DNA of 64,000 bases from Thermoleophilaceae bacterium (GCA_030447725.1 JAUJOQ010000009.1:19405-83404); one strand, 5' to 3'. Shown: positions 37,402-46,349, counted from the stretch's first letter. Notes: generated by a model not told the origin, from the sequence alone. Numbers and translations: made by a program.

Positions 37402-38018
37402 GGTGCGGCCCCTTGCTGGGTGAGCGCCTTGGACATCATGAAGCCGACGTGGCACCCGGCGACGGCGTCGCGAACGGTCCGGTGCAGATCTAGCCGGGGT
37501 TCGTCGAGTTCGACGAAGAGCTGTGCAACGTCGTTGTATGACGAGCGCCAGGACCTAAGGCCGTAAAGCGGCCCGCTCAGCAGCGCTTCGGACTCTCGCT
37601 GGTAGAGCTCCGGGTCATAGACCCACTGGAACAACAGGTTCGGCGTATAGCCCAGGTGATACCAGAAGCCAACCTCCTCGCCGGTGCCCAAGGCGACCGT
37701 GTCAGCCCCTAGCAGGCGGGCCTCCGTCTGGACCCGCTCGACGAGGCGTCGACCTATGCCTCGGTGGCGAAACGACTCCACCACGGCGATCGTGCGCAGG
37801 ATCACCGTTCCGTCGTCGTGGCGAAACGCCAACGCACCGCCCACCGGATCCGCATCGGCCCAGGCCGAGACCATGAGCCGTTGGTCGACGGGAAAGTGCG
37901 CGGAGAGGTCGTCGAAGCGCTTGTCGCTGCTGTCCAGGGGGTCGGGAGACCGAGCGCCGAGCAGGTCAAACAGGTTTGCCAGCTCTGCGCGATCTCGTAC
38001 CGGTCGAACCTCGATCAT
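37398..38018 (-). CDS. GNAT-family N-acetyltransferase
   Basis: A 206-residue protein with the GNAT acetyl-CoA site: VILRTIAVVESFRHRGIGRRLVERV (motif A with R/Q-x-x-G-x-G/A near residues 70-95), then ADTVALGTGEEVGFWYHLGYT (motif B). The last 70 residues (LYGLRSWRSSYNDVAQLFVEL) go beyond the minimal fold. The ATG at 38018 is inside an ATGA overlap with the MerR gene upstream, and GAGGGAG is a suitable ribosome site. The regulator probably controls this acetyltransferase. Substrate unknown. Confidence 0.8.
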   Translation of the reverse strand: MIEVRPVRDRAELANLFDLLGARSPDPLDSSDKRFDDLSAHFPVDQRLMVSAWADADPVGGALAFRHDDGTVILRTIAVVESFRHRGIGRRLVERVQTEARLLGADTVALGTGEEVGFWYHLGYTPNLLFQWVYDPELYQRESEALLSGPLYGLRSWRSSYNDVAQLFVELDEPRLDLHRTVRDAVAGCHVGFMMSKALTQQGAAP

Positions 38019-38353
38019 CGTCGCTCCCTCGTGCGTGTCGGACCCGGGACGAGGCGACACCGGACCTCCGCCAGTGCTTGACGTCGGCTGAGCGTTTCTG
38101 CTCTCAGCGAACGTTCCCAGCCCTCGAGGGCGGCTGCCGAGGGAGCGCCCAGGAAGCGGCCGATGTCCGCGAGGCTCACCCCTGCCCTGCGCAGCAGGCG
38201 CACGGTCTCTGCCTGTTCCAGCTGGCCGGGCTCGTAGTAGCGATACCCGGATTCCGAGTCCACAGCGGCCGGAACCAGCACGCCAACCTCCGCGTAGCTG
38301 CGCAGTACCTTCGGCGACAACCCACAGCGGCTCGAGAACTCGCCGATCGTCAT
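38015..38353 (-). CDS. MerR-family transcriptional regulator
   Basis: This 112-residue protein begins MTIGEFSSRCGLSPKVLRSYAEVGVLVPAAVD-type winged-helix sequence, followed by SGYRYYEPGQLEQAETVRLLRRAGVSLADIGRFL, the complete MerR DNA-binding domain. After it only about 40 helical residues remain, so there is no sizeable effector domain or metal-binding Cys set. The start is ATG 38353. It is coupled to the GNAT gene by a 4-nt overlap, a common drug-resistance or detoxification arrangement. Confidence 0.8.
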   Translation of the reverse strand: MTIGEFSSRCGLSPKVLRSYAEVGVLVPAAVDSESGYRYYEPGQLEQAETVRLLRRAGVSLADIGRFLGAPSAAALEGWERSLRAETLSRRQALAEVRCRLVPGPTRTRERR

Positions 38354-38895
38354 CAACCCGTCCACGCCGCTGATGATGAGCCCGGCCCCCAGGGCAAAGT
38401 CAAGGCCGCCGGGTTCCAGTCTGCCAATGGCGACCTGCAGCGGCCGACCTGGCGGCTCCTGGGCGGCGGAAAGGTCGCCGCCTGGCGAGCCACGAGAAGG
38501 CGAACAGCGCAGACCAAAGCCTGGTCGTCGGCCTCGCGGCGATGGCCCTGTCCGTGGCCTTCCCCCAGGTCGCCGTCGCTGCTCCTTTCGCGATTGGAGC
38601 TCTCGCCTGGCTTGAACCACCCGGCCTATGGGCGCCCACCGGCCGGCAACCCAGGTGCGAAGGCGGGCGTGGGCTCGGGGTGGAGAAGACGCTCGCTTGT
38701 CGCGCGAAGTGACCGCGGCCGCCGCAACTTGGCGTTGCTTGACCAGCCTTGCCAGTCTCGCCCAGCGGCGAGTCGAGCGAACCACCCGACTGCAGCGACG
38801 CCTGCTGCGCGACGCTCGTTGTCTGTGACGGACCGCGCGGCGAAGTGGGGGCGAGCCGGTCGTGGAGTTCACCGACCGGCGCCGCTACAGGTCCG

Positions 38896-39570
38896 ATGGT
38901 TCACCCTCGAAGAGTGCATCGTCGCCACGCCATCTTGGTATGCGCTGCCGCGGCGCTTGGGGCGCTCGCCTCTCAGGCGCTAGCGGGTGAGCGCGAGCCG
39001 CCCGGCCCGGAACGCACAATCCATCGTAACGGCGAGGCATTCACGGTTCGAGAAGTGTCGGTGGCGTGGCAGTTGGCCGATGTGGGGCGACGCGGCCGGA
39101 CGCTCAAGCTGTTCTACGAGAGTGGAGGCTGCGGACATGACAACGGCCGAGCGAAGGTGGAGGAGGGTCGCACGACCATCGAGATCGGCGTCCGCCAAGA
39201 CGAGACGACGGGCATCGTCGGCGAGGAGAACTTCGGATGCACGGACGACCTGCGCACCCCTCCGCTGCGAGTGCGGCTGTCACGGCCGGTGGGGGGTCGT
39301 CGGGTCGAAGGCGGACCGCGAATGGGGCCATACACGAGACGCGCAAGCCGCCTCCGTGAACTCCCAAACGGATATTTGCAATGGCTCGTGCCAAACACGG
39401 TGGGGCTCTCGCCCGGTGACGCGGTTGACCTCCTCGGCGACCAAGGGCTCCGGGCGCGGACTACGGGTCATGCCCAAGGTCGTGTGGTAGCCCAGAGACC
39501 CAAGGCGGGCAAACCGCCGTTGAAGGACCAGCGAGGACGGCAGCAGGCGGTCGTGCTGGTCGTCCGTTAG
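38896..39570 (+). CDS. secreted protein with C-terminal PASTA-like domain
   Basis: 224 residues from ATG 38896. Residues 1-31 form a Sec signal peptide (basic start, hydrophobic VCAAAALGALA core, cleavage near ALAGE). The middle has three cysteines (SGGCGH, ENFGC) and beta-like sequence. The last 60 residues read VPNTVGLSPGDAVDLLGDQGL then GRVVAQRPKAGKP, which matches the fold pattern of a single PASTA domain, a peptidoglycan-binding module usually found on Ser/Thr kinases and penicillin-binding proteins. A free, secreted PASTA is less common. The ORF extends upstream, but that part is Arg/Ser-rich and not plausible. Confidence 0.6.
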   Translation: MVHPRRVHRRHAILVCAAAALGALASQALAGEREPPGPERTIHRNGEAFTVREVSVAWQLADVGRRGRTLKLFYESGGCGHDNGRAKVEEGRTTIEIGVRQDETTGIVGEENFGCTDDLRTPPLRVRLSRPVGGRRVEGGPRMGPYTRRASRLRELPNGYLQWLVPNTVGLSPGDAVDLLGDQGLRARTTGHAQGRVVAQRPKAGKPPLKDQRGRQQAVVLVVR

Positions 39571-39991
39571 GGAGGGCACTGAGAGCCTCCCCCGCCACCG
39601 CTTCGCGGGAACGCGCGGGCGACGACTTCCGCGCGAAGCGCCCTGAAGATTCGGATGTGATCCGGCCACGGCGCGGACCATGCGAACGGCGGTTTAGGTA
39701 CCCGATGCGATCTGCCGGGGGTACCGGGGCTGCGGAAAGAGCACATCCACCCGAAAGGTCAGACCGCTCGAGCGCAAAGAACGCACCGCGCGCGAGCCAC
39801 GGCTAGCACGCCGCCCAGCGCGAGGCGCGCCCGCTTCCAGGATCGCACCCTGCGGGTGCTGTGGAGCGCGGGACGGCCCCGCACCGGTTGCTCCTCTGTC
39901 AAGGGAACGCCCGCCATGGGCTTCTACTGGACGGCGGGTTGGGCGATGGCCGACGCGCCCGGTGGCTATGAGGTTGTGCGTGGGGGGCTGC
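39571..39991. other. convergent intergenic region with hairpin
   Basis: About 420 bp lie between the PASTA-like and TetR gene ends. An inverted repeat GGTACCC/GGGTACC (39697-39703 and 39719-39725, 15-nt loop) could terminate transcription. An ORF at 39856-40095 lacks a ribosome site and any recognisable motif and is not called. Confidence 0.4.
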
Positions 39992-40651
39992 CTAGGGTCG
40001 CGTGCCCCTCTTGCTGGTTGGTGGGTGGTCGAGTTCGCCCAGGAGTGTGTGGATCGCAGTTCGGGCGCGGTCGAACACCGCAGGGTCGCGCTTGACTTGA
40101 GATAGCGCGTGGGTGTTCATCAGGATGGAGTGCAGCTCAAAGGCGGTTTGTCCGGGGTCGCGTTGGGGGTGCAGCTCGCCTGTTTGGTTGGCGGCCTCGA
40201 CAGCTGTCTCGAGCACCGCGATCTCGCGGTCGAGGGCTTCGGTGAGTGCTGCGGCTACCGGGCCCTGGCGGGTTGCGAACTCGACTGCTGAGACGATCAG
40301 AAAGCATCCCCCCGGGAACTTCTTGCGTTCAAAGAAGCTCAGCCAGCGATCCAGCAGTGCCGCGAGTCCGCTGTCGGAGCCACTGCCCAGGGTGGCGGCC
40401 ACGTTCGCTTCGAAGACCTCGCGGACGTGCGCGATCGTCGCGAGCTGGAGTTCCTCCTTCGAGGTGAAGTGGGCGTAGAGGCCGCTCTTGCTGATTCCGA
40501 CCGCGGCGGCCAGGCGCCGCATCGACAGCTGCTCGAGGCCTTCCTCGGATGCGATCTTGCAAGCGGCGGTGAGGATCGCGGCGAGCGTCTGTTGGCCCTG
40601 CTTCGATCCTCGCCTGGGGCTGTCGCTGGCCGGATTGGCATCGATGGTCAT
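39992..40651 (-). CDS. TetR/AcrR-family transcriptional regulator
   Basis: 219 residues. The N-terminal HTH is clear: ILTAACKIASEEGLEQLSMRRLAAAVGISKSGLYAHFTSKEELQ-type sequence, split here by the usual S-G-L-Y-x-H-F recognition turn near residue 55. The ligand domain includes FFERKKFPGGCFLIVSAVEFATRQGPVA and a C-terminal helix pair, similar to TetR_C_11/YfiR-like members. The start is ATG 40651 (MTIDANPA); an upstream Met at 40705 is possible. It is divergent from the small membrane-protein gene, with a dyad between them. Confidence 0.85.
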   Translation of the reverse strand: MTIDANPASDSPRRGSKQGQQTLAAILTAACKIASEEGLEQLSMRRLAAAVGISKSGLYAHFTSKEELQLATIAHVREVFEANVAATLGSGSDSGLAALLDRWLSFFERKKFPGGCFLIVSAVEFATRQGPVAAALTEALDREIAVLETAVEAANQTGELHPQRDPGQTAFELHSILMNTHALSQVKRDPAVFDRARTAIHTLLGELDHPPTSKRGTRP

Positions 40652-40779
40652 CTGAGACTGCCTACCCGAAAAGTGCGATGTAAAGATCAGCTGGCTGGCG
40701 GACACCGTGATCGATCAACCTGCTGATACCACAAGCCTTGGGCTGCGACGGCAGCGAGCCCCGGCGGCTGGACAACGAC

Positions 40780-40789
40780 CGACCGGTCG
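40780..40789. promoter_or_regulatory. candidate TetR operator
   Basis: CGACCGGTCG is a perfect 10-bp palindrome, with near-symmetric flanks (ACGACC...GGTCGT), in the 186-bp region between tetR and the divergent gene. This resembles operators of actinobacterial TetR proteins, so autoregulation and control of the 40838 gene are plausible. Short GC palindromes also arise by chance. Confidence 0.35.
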
Positions 40790-40837
40790 TCCGTGGTAGG
40801 TTCCGGCGCCAGTGAACCCGACGCGCAAGGAGACCCT

Positions 40838-41122
40838 GTGAGCCCGGAGTCTGGAAGCACCGACCCACAAGATCTGCGGCACGACATCGAGGATCTCAAG
40901 AAAGAGCAGGCCGTGCAGGTGGCAACGCAGTCTGGCGCTCAAGCCACCCAGGCAGCTACGCAGGCCGGCGCTGAGGCCACGCAGGCCGCCACACAGGCCG
41001 GCCAGGCGACGACAACGGCCGCCGCACAAGCGGGAATGATGGCGACTGTCGGCGTGGGCGCCGCCAGCCTGATCGTAGGTATCTTCCTCGGCCTGGCGAT
41101 TGCCAAGACTTCCGGGCGGTAG
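40838..41122 (+). CDS. small membrane protein with Ala/Thr/Gln tandem repeat
   Basis: 94 residues from GTG 40838, with CAAGGAGA as ribosome site. The order is an acidic N-terminus with a short helical segment (DLRHDIEDLKKEQAV), then four to five copies of a 7-8-residue repeat of the type ATQAATQAG (about residues 28-60), then a hydrophobic helix (VGVGAASLIVGIFLGLAIA) and a short basic end. It is probably a C-tail-anchored membrane protein with a helical or rod-like cytoplasmic part. The sigma gene that follows starts inside it in another frame. Function unknown. Confidence 0.7.
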   Translation: MSPESGSTDPQDLRHDIEDLKKEQAVQVATQSGAQATQAATQAGAEATQAATQAGQATTTAAAQAGMMATVGVGAASLIVGIFLGLAIAKTSGR

Positions 41123-41894
41123 CCCACAAGACCCAGTCGCCAGCGGGCAGCAAGGGCCCGCTGGCGCAGTCGACCGCCAGCTTTTTCGTCGCTGCCAGGA
41201 CGGCGATGCCCGGGCCCGTGAGGAGCTCGTTCACAGGTTCTTGCCCCTCGCCAAGCGCCTCGCTGGGCGCTACCGCCACACCGACGAGCCTCGGGAGGAT
41301 CTCGAGCAAGTGGCTTGTGTCGGTCTCGTCAAGGCGATCGACCGCTATGACCCTGAGCGCGGGCCCTTTGCCCACTACGCCGTGCCGACGATGATCGGAG
41401 AGCTCAAGCGCCACCTCCGCGACAAGAGGTGGGGCATGCGCGTGCCGCGCCCGCTCCAAGAGCGCTTCCTGAAGGTCAACGCTTCGATCGACGAGCTCTC
41501 TCTGCGACTGGGCCGCTCGCCGACGCCAAAGGACATCGCCGAGAACACCGGCCTCTCAGTCGAGGAGGTGCTCGAGGCGCTCGAGGCCTCTCGCGCCTTC
41601 TCCCCGGTCAGGCTCGACGCCCCCCACCCCGGAGATGCGCAGGACGCAGACCGTACGCTGGGCGACACGATCGGCGCGAAAGACCCCCACTACGGGTTCG
41701 TCGAGCTGGGACAGGCACTCGCACCGACCGTCCGCGCGCTTCCCCCCAAACAGCAAACGATCCTCAAGCTGCGCTTCATCGACGACCTCAGCCAATCCGA
41801 GATAGCCGAGCAGGTAGGGATCTCGCAGATGCACGTCTCTCGCCTGCTGCGGCAATCGCTCGACCGCCTCGGCGCCGCCACCAACCCACCATAA
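41100..41894 (+). CDS. RNA polymerase sigma factor, SigB/SigF/SigG type
   Basis: 264 residues with sigma regions 2, 3 and 4. Region 2 is VHRFLPLAKRLAGRY, EDLEQVACVGLVKAIDRYDPERG and PTMIGELKRHLRDKRW. Region 3 contains LGRSPTPKDIAE. Region 4 is LPPKQQTILKLRFIDDLSQ and ISQMHVSRLLRQ. The M-I-G-E-L-K-R-H-x-R-D pattern marks the stress/sporulation SigB-F group. No ATG or GTG is available near the N-terminus; the TTG at 41100 lies 23 nt inside the membrane-protein gene, so the start is uncertain. No anti-sigma gene is adjacent, though the membrane protein could be a regulator (speculative). Confidence 0.85.
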   Translation: MPRLPGGSPQDPVASGQQGPAGAVDRQLFRRCQDGDARAREELVHRFLPLAKRLAGRYRHTDEPREDLEQVACVGLVKAIDRYDPERGPFAHYAVPTMIGELKRHLRDKRWGMRVPRPLQERFLKVNASIDELSLRLGRSPTPKDIAENTGLSVEEVLEALEASRAFSPVRLDAPHPGDAQDADRTLGDTIGAKDPHYGFVELGQALAPTVRALPPKQQTILKLRFIDDLSQSEIAEQVGISQMHVSRLLRQSLDRLGAATNPP

Positions 41895-42055
41895 GCCGAC
41901 GCCGCCCTGAGATGCCGCCTTGCAAATCAATCATTCACCTCAGGCGGCAGCCCTGCAGACCTTCGCGAGTGCGAGTCAAACGTCCGAGACAGCCGGTCTC
42001 GAGCCCGATCGTCGAATAAGGCAGCGGATCAGGTTGAGCAGCGTCCGCAGCGGCT

Positions 42056-42838
42056 TCAGTCCCCCGCCTGCTCGGAGTGAAAGTCCCCGCCGCAGAGTCC
42101 GTGCACGCCGCGCCCGAGCCGCCGCGCCTCTCTCTCCGAGCGCCGGTAGGCGGCGGTGCGCCGGAACGGGTTGCCGGCGTAGACGTAGGTCTTCGCCCAG
42201 CCGGCGGCTATCTGCGCGCGGCCGAGGTCGCGGCCCGCGCGTCCGACGTAGGCCAGCAGCCGGCCGTAGCGGTCGATCGTGTCCTGGGTCGGGTCGGTGC
42301 GCAGCGTGGCCCGGGCGCCGGCTGGTGCGAGGCGTTTCATCTTGGCCGAGGCCTGCGGGCCGCCGCACTCGATCGCCACGCCGGGGCGCCTGGTCTCGGG
42401 GGTGTCGATGCCGATGATCCGCACGTCACGCTGGCGGCGGCGGTAGCGCACCTTGATCGTGTCGCCGTCGGTGACCGAGACCACGAGGGCGCGAATCGTC
42501 CGCCCCCGCCTGCGCTCGGTGCCGCCGTCGCCGCGAGCACTCGAGCACGGACACGGCAGCGAGTCGCACGCGACGCCGTCGCCATCGCCGTCGAGGCGGT
42601 CGGGGTCAGAGCCCGGGCCCCCACGGTCGATGAAGTAGCCCTGGGCGGCGGCCTGGTTGTCGAAGTCCGAGCAGTCGCGGTCGGCGGCGCGGGCGATCGG
42701 CGACACAAGTCCGCTCGCTGACGCGGCAATCACGAAGGCGGTCACGATCGCTGCGGCCGGCAGCCACCATCGCAGACGTCGGTCGTATCGGCTCCCCACA
42801 CCTGCACTATGGGATCCGCACGCGAATTGCGCAAGCAC
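42056..42838 (-). CDS. secreted Excalibur-thermonuclease protein
   Basis: 260 residues. A signal peptide or anchor (WWLPAAAIVTAFVIAASA, about residues 24-42) is followed by an Excalibur calcium-binding motif (DRDCSDFDNQAAAQ...DRLDGDGDGVACD). Next is a staphylococcal-nuclease domain with VTDGDTIKV, DVRIIGIDTPET and a later DRYGRLLAYV, so the Asp, Arg, Asp, Thr, Glu and Arg active-site set is complete. It should be a Ca2+-dependent extracellular nuclease. The GTG at 42838 begins 2 nt after the SNF2 stop, with GGAGGG inside the SNF2 end, so translation is probably coupled. Confidence 0.85.
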   Translation of the reverse strand: MLAQFACGSHSAGVGSRYDRRLRWWLPAAAIVTAFVIAASASGLVSPIARAADRDCSDFDNQAAAQGYFIDRGGPGSDPDRLDGDGDGVACDSLPCPCSSARGDGGTERRRGRTIRALVVSVTDGDTIKVRYRRRQRDVRIIGIDTPETRRPGVAIECGGPQASAKMKRLAPAGARATLRTDPTQDTIDRYGRLLAYVGRAGRDLGRAQIAAGWAKTYVYAGNPFRRTAAYRRSEREARRLGRGVHGLCGGDFHSEQAGD

Positions 42839-42840
42839 GC

Positions 42841-45492
42841 TCAGACGCCCTCCGGCAGATCCGCGGCGTACTCGGCGAGGATCGCTCCGGCGAGTGACTC
42901 ACCATCGCCGCTGCCGCCGTCGGTGAGGGAGTCGACAACCTCGCGTTTGGTTTCCAGCAGCGCCGCGATCCGTTCGTCGATGGTGCCCGCGGCAAGCAGG
43001 TACCAGGCGGTGACGCCGCTGGCCTGGCCGATGCGATGCACGCGATCCTCGGCCTGGTCGTGCTTGGCCGGGGTCCAGGCCAGCTCGAGGAACGCCACGT
43101 TCGCGGCCCTGGTGAGCGTGAACCCGTGCGAGGCGACCTCCAGCGAGCACACACACAGCTGGGGGCCGTCGTCGGACTGAAAGCGCCGCACATTCTCCTC
43201 GCGCGCCTCATAGCTGTCGGCGCCGACGATCTGCGCGCTGTGGGGAAAGCGCTCGGCTACGACGCTCTGGATGTCGCGGTGATGGGCGAACACCACCAGG
43301 CGCTCCTCGGACTCCAGGAAGTCCTCGAGCCACGACACGGCGGCGGTGAGCTTGCCCCGGGCCGCAAGGCGCCGTAGGGCCGTCATCCGCACGATCGCCT
43401 GCGACCGTGCGCTCGGCAGCAACCCGCCCGGAGCTTCCTCGTCGAGCTGGGCCTGCAGCCAGCAGACGAAGTCGCGCTCGGCGCGCTTGTACTCGGCCTC
43501 GTTGTCGAGCGGCACCGTGATCACCGCGCGGCGCTTGGCCGGCAGCTGGGTGAGCACATCCGCCTTGCGGCGACGCAGGTAGCACGAGCCCCGGAGGCGC
43601 TGGTGGAGCCGGCGGCGGGAACGCTCGGAGCTATAGCCGTGCCTGAAGCTGCTCGCCGATCCGTATTCACGGAGGCGGTCGAGCGCGCGCAGCTGGGGCG
43701 CGAGCTCGGCCGGGCGGTTGACGACCGGGGTGCCGGTCAGTGCGAGCCTCAGCGCGTCGGGCCCGAGGTCGTCGGCGAGATCGAGTACCGCCTTTGTCCG
43801 CGCGGCCCTGGGGTTCTTCACGTAGTGGGCCTCGTCGAGGATCAGGGCCTGGGGCGCCAACGTCCTCAGTGACTCCAGATGAGCGCCCACGATCTCGTAG
43901 TTGAGGACGAAGATGTCCGCCTCCTCGAAGCGCTGCGGCGAGCGCCCGGCGATGCTGCGGGCGGCCCGTTGAGGCAGCCACGAACGGATCTCCCGCAGCC
44001 AGTTGAGCTTGAGCGAGGCCGGGCAGATCACGACCGCCGGGTAGGCCTGATCGGACTGGACTGTCGCGAGCGCCTGGATCGTCTTCCCGAGACCCTGCTC
44101 GTCGGCGAGGAACAGGCGGCGGCGCTCGAGCGCGTAGGCCACACCGGCGCGCTGGAACGGCATCAGGTCGCCGCCCAGACCCTCGACGGTGATGTCGGCG
44201 TCCGCAGCCGAGGAGAGCGCAATCAGGCGCTGGGTGTCGACCTCCGAGGCCACGGCGCCCTCGACGAGCCGGGCGGCCGCCGGGGTGCAGAGGACCCGGT
44301 GGATCCTGACGAACCGGGCGAGCGTCTCCGGCGGCCACGCGGCGGCGGGCAGGCCGGTGGCCGACGGGGCGAGCCCGTGCCGGCGGCGCAGCAGGGCCAG
44401 CTCCTGCGCGACGAATGCGCTCTCGGGTTCCTCGTCCCAGATCGTCTCGACGCTGAGGCGCATGCCGTCCGGCTCTGTGATCACGTCGAGCTCTGCGCCC
44501 GGTACGGCCGTCGCGGCCGGGTTCCTGGTGAGCCACCCGAGGGCGTTCTCGATGCCGGGAGCAACGCTCACCTCGGTCTCGCCCGACAGCACCCTCTCGA
44601 CGACCTGCAGATTGTGCGTCGACAGCGGCGCGACTCGGTGCGCAGCGCGTGACTCGAGCGAGTCGAGCTCCTCGAGCTCGGGCGGCGGATGGCCCCAGCG
44701 CGTGGTGATCCGGATGCCGGGTAGCGACCCGGACCGTTCGATGTCGATGCGGGCGATCCATCGGGGCGCCTCCTCGAGCCATCGGGCGGTCTCGGCGTCG
44801 AGGGTGAGCTCGGGATGGTCGGTCGCCAGCCGGCGAAGGGCGCGCGCGGCGTCGGGAGTCGTAGGCATCAGCCAGCGGCCGGTCTGCTGTGCCCACCGCC
44901 GCGCCCCCGGGAGATCGGCGATGGCGCGCGCCAGGTCGCCCTGAGGTGGGGCGGCGAGGGCCAGGAAGCCGCCGTCGTCCATCCAGACGTGCGCGTGGCT
45001 TGGTTCGTAGGCGCTTCCCGGGTCCGCCACCGGCGTCTGGGACTCGGACACCATCTCTCGCTCGAGCGCGCGCTCCGCGGCCGGACTCAGGCGCAGCCCG
45101 TGAGATCTGAGCGTGCGCTCGATCGCCGCTGCGGTCCAGCTCGTCAGCGGGACCTCGATCCTCGCGACCGCCGGACGGGCGCGAGTCCCCGGCACGGCAC
45201 GCAGCTCCTCGACGGCCAGGGACAGCCAGTCCTCCATCAGGCTCAGCCATACGCCGTCGCACGTGGTCACCTCGACCACGGGATCGGAGACGTCGCGCTC
45301 CAAGCAGAGCTCCACGATCACTCGGCGCGACGCGTCGTTCATGTCCACGTCGTGTGCCTCAGCCACCCGCCGGAGAGACTCCGCGCGATCGGGCCCGACT
45401 CGCAGAGCCCACGACATTCCGTGCACCTCGACCGGCAGGCCTGGAATGGCGGCCAAGGCGTCGGCGAGGGATGGGGAGAGGCTTCCCTCCAT
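42841..45492 (-). CDS. SNF2-family DEAD/DEAH helicase (SMARCAL1-like layout)
   Basis: 883 residues from ATG 45492. The first 430 are a bacterial-specific region rich in short alpha/beta repeats. The core follows: LMPFQRAGVAYALE, Walker A LADEQGLGKT, ALILDEAHYVKNP (DEAH box), ALTGTPVVN, LVVFAHHRDIQSV (motif IV), CSLEVASHGFTLTRA (motif V) and DRVHRIGQ (motif VI). This is an ATP-driven DNA translocase or annealing helicase of the single-subunit SNF2 type. Met codons at 45519 and 45639 are alternative starts. It is coupled to the nuclease gene downstream and divergent from the TPR gene. Confidence 0.85.
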   Translation of the reverse strand: MEGSLSPSLADALAAIPGLPVEVHGMSWALRVGPDRAESLRRVAEAHDVDMNDASRRVIVELCLERDVSDPVVEVTTCDGVWLSLMEDWLSLAVEELRAVPGTRARPAVARIEVPLTSWTAAAIERTLRSHGLRLSPAAERALEREMVSESQTPVADPGSAYEPSHAHVWMDDGGFLALAAPPQGDLARAIADLPGARRWAQQTGRWLMPTTPDAARALRRLATDHPELTLDAETARWLEEAPRWIARIDIERSGSLPGIRITTRWGHPPPELEELDSLESRAAHRVAPLSTHNLQVVERVLSGETEVSVAPGIENALGWLTRNPAATAVPGAELDVITEPDGMRLSVETIWDEEPESAFVAQELALLRRRHGLAPSATGLPAAAWPPETLARFVRIHRVLCTPAAARLVEGAVASEVDTQRLIALSSAADADITVEGLGGDLMPFQRAGVAYALERRRLFLADEQGLGKTIQALATVQSDQAYPAVVICPASLKLNWLREIRSWLPQRAARSIAGRSPQRFEEADIFVLNYEIVGAHLESLRTLAPQALILDEAHYVKNPRAARTKAVLDLADDLGPDALRLALTGTPVVNRPAELAPQLRALDRLREYGSASSFRHGYSSERSRRRLHQRLRGSCYLRRRKADVLTQLPAKRRAVITVPLDNEAEYKRAERDFVCWLQAQLDEEAPGGLLPSARSQAIVRMTALRRLAARGKLTAAVSWLEDFLESEERLVVFAHHRDIQSVVAERFPHSAQIVGADSYEAREENVRRFQSDDGPQLCVCSLEVASHGFTLTRAANVAFLELAWTPAKHDQAEDRVHRIGQASGVTAWYLLAAGTIDERIAALLETKREVVDSLTDGGSGDGESLAGAILAEYAADLPEGV

Positions 45493-45619
45493 GGCTAGGA
45501 GGCGGCCCTGGGCGACCATCCGTGGGCAATGAGAGCGCAAACGGGCGACTATGAATCTCGGCCCGGACGCCGCATGTGGGCCTGTCAGATCCGCCTGGCT
45601 CTCACGACCGTATGGGTGC

Positions 45620-46336
45620 ATGGGAAAGAGAGCCAACATCGGGTCGAAGCGAAAGCGCCGGCCCCGCCTTTTCCTCTCGCGCGACGTGGACGTCGACTAC
45701 CTGTCGGCGATCGAGTTCGGCTCGGTGGACGACGGCCAGGCAGGCGACGCCTGGCGCGTGGTGGGCGAGCAGGTCGGCTTCCTGCTCGAGGGACCCGACG
45801 GGCGCTGCATCGGCTTCCGCGTCAACGACTTCGACTCCTTCGACCCCGAGGCGGAGGGCTTCGAGGCGCTGTGGAGCGACACGCCGCGCTTCGACGTGCC
45901 CCAGCTCGGCCTGCGCGACGCGAGCGCGGGGGAGATCTGTCTCGCCGCCCGGGCTTTCCTCGGCGATGACCCCACCCTGAACCGCTGCTACTTCGATCAG
46001 GCCGTCGCCGCGGGCGACCGCGCGGCCGCGGCCGAGGCGTGGAGGCTGTGCCTGGAGTCTGGCGATCCGATGGCCCACTACGGGCTCGGCTACACGCTGC
46101 ACGATCTCGGCGACCTCCGCGGCGCCTACCGCCACCTGCGCGCGTACGCGGAGATCACCCCCGACAACGCCTGGGCCTGGTGCTGGCTGGGGCGTGCCTG
46201 CCTTGGGCTCGGCGAGATCGACGAGGCGCGCCGCGCGCTCGAAACCGCGGTCGAGCTCGAGGAGGATGGCGGGGATGAGACCGATGCCCCGGAGCTGCTG
46301 AAGGAGCTCGAGGGGCACAATGCCAGCCGTGGCTAG
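45620..46336 (+). CDS. tetratricopeptide-like protein
   Basis: 238 residues from ATG 45620 (MGKRANIGSKRKRR). The first 110 residues form a beta-rich domain with VDYLSAIEFG and GRCIGFRVNDFDSFDP, then LARAFLGDDPTLN-like sequence starts a helical part. About three TPR units follow: MAHYGLGYTLHDLGDLRGAYRHL, AWAWCWLGRACLGLGEIDEARRAL and a final capping helix. It is probably a cytosolic scaffold. It is divergent from the SNF2 gene (127-bp gap). The longer ORF from 45551 adds an unlikely N-terminus. Confidence 0.7.
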   Translation: MGKRANIGSKRKRRPRLFLSRDVDVDYLSAIEFGSVDDGQAGDAWRVVGEQVGFLLEGPDGRCIGFRVNDFDSFDPEAEGFEALWSDTPRFDVPQLGLRDASAGEICLAARAFLGDDPTLNRCYFDQAVAAGDRAAAAEAWRLCLESGDPMAHYGLGYTLHDLGDLRGAYRHLRAYAEITPDNAWAWCWLGRACLGLGEIDEARRALETAVELEEDGGDETDAPELLKELEGHNASRG

Positions 46337-46349
46337 CCGCCGTGCCGGC

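Noticed and set aside
39856..40095. 79-codon ORF in the convergent gap before tetR
   Set aside because: No ribosome site, no recognisable motif, overlaps the tetR end on the other strand.
43667..45262. 531-codon minus-strand ORF in another frame of the SNF2 gene
   Set aside because: Arg/Ala/Gly-rich alternative frame; SNF2 motifs lie in the frame 42841-45492.
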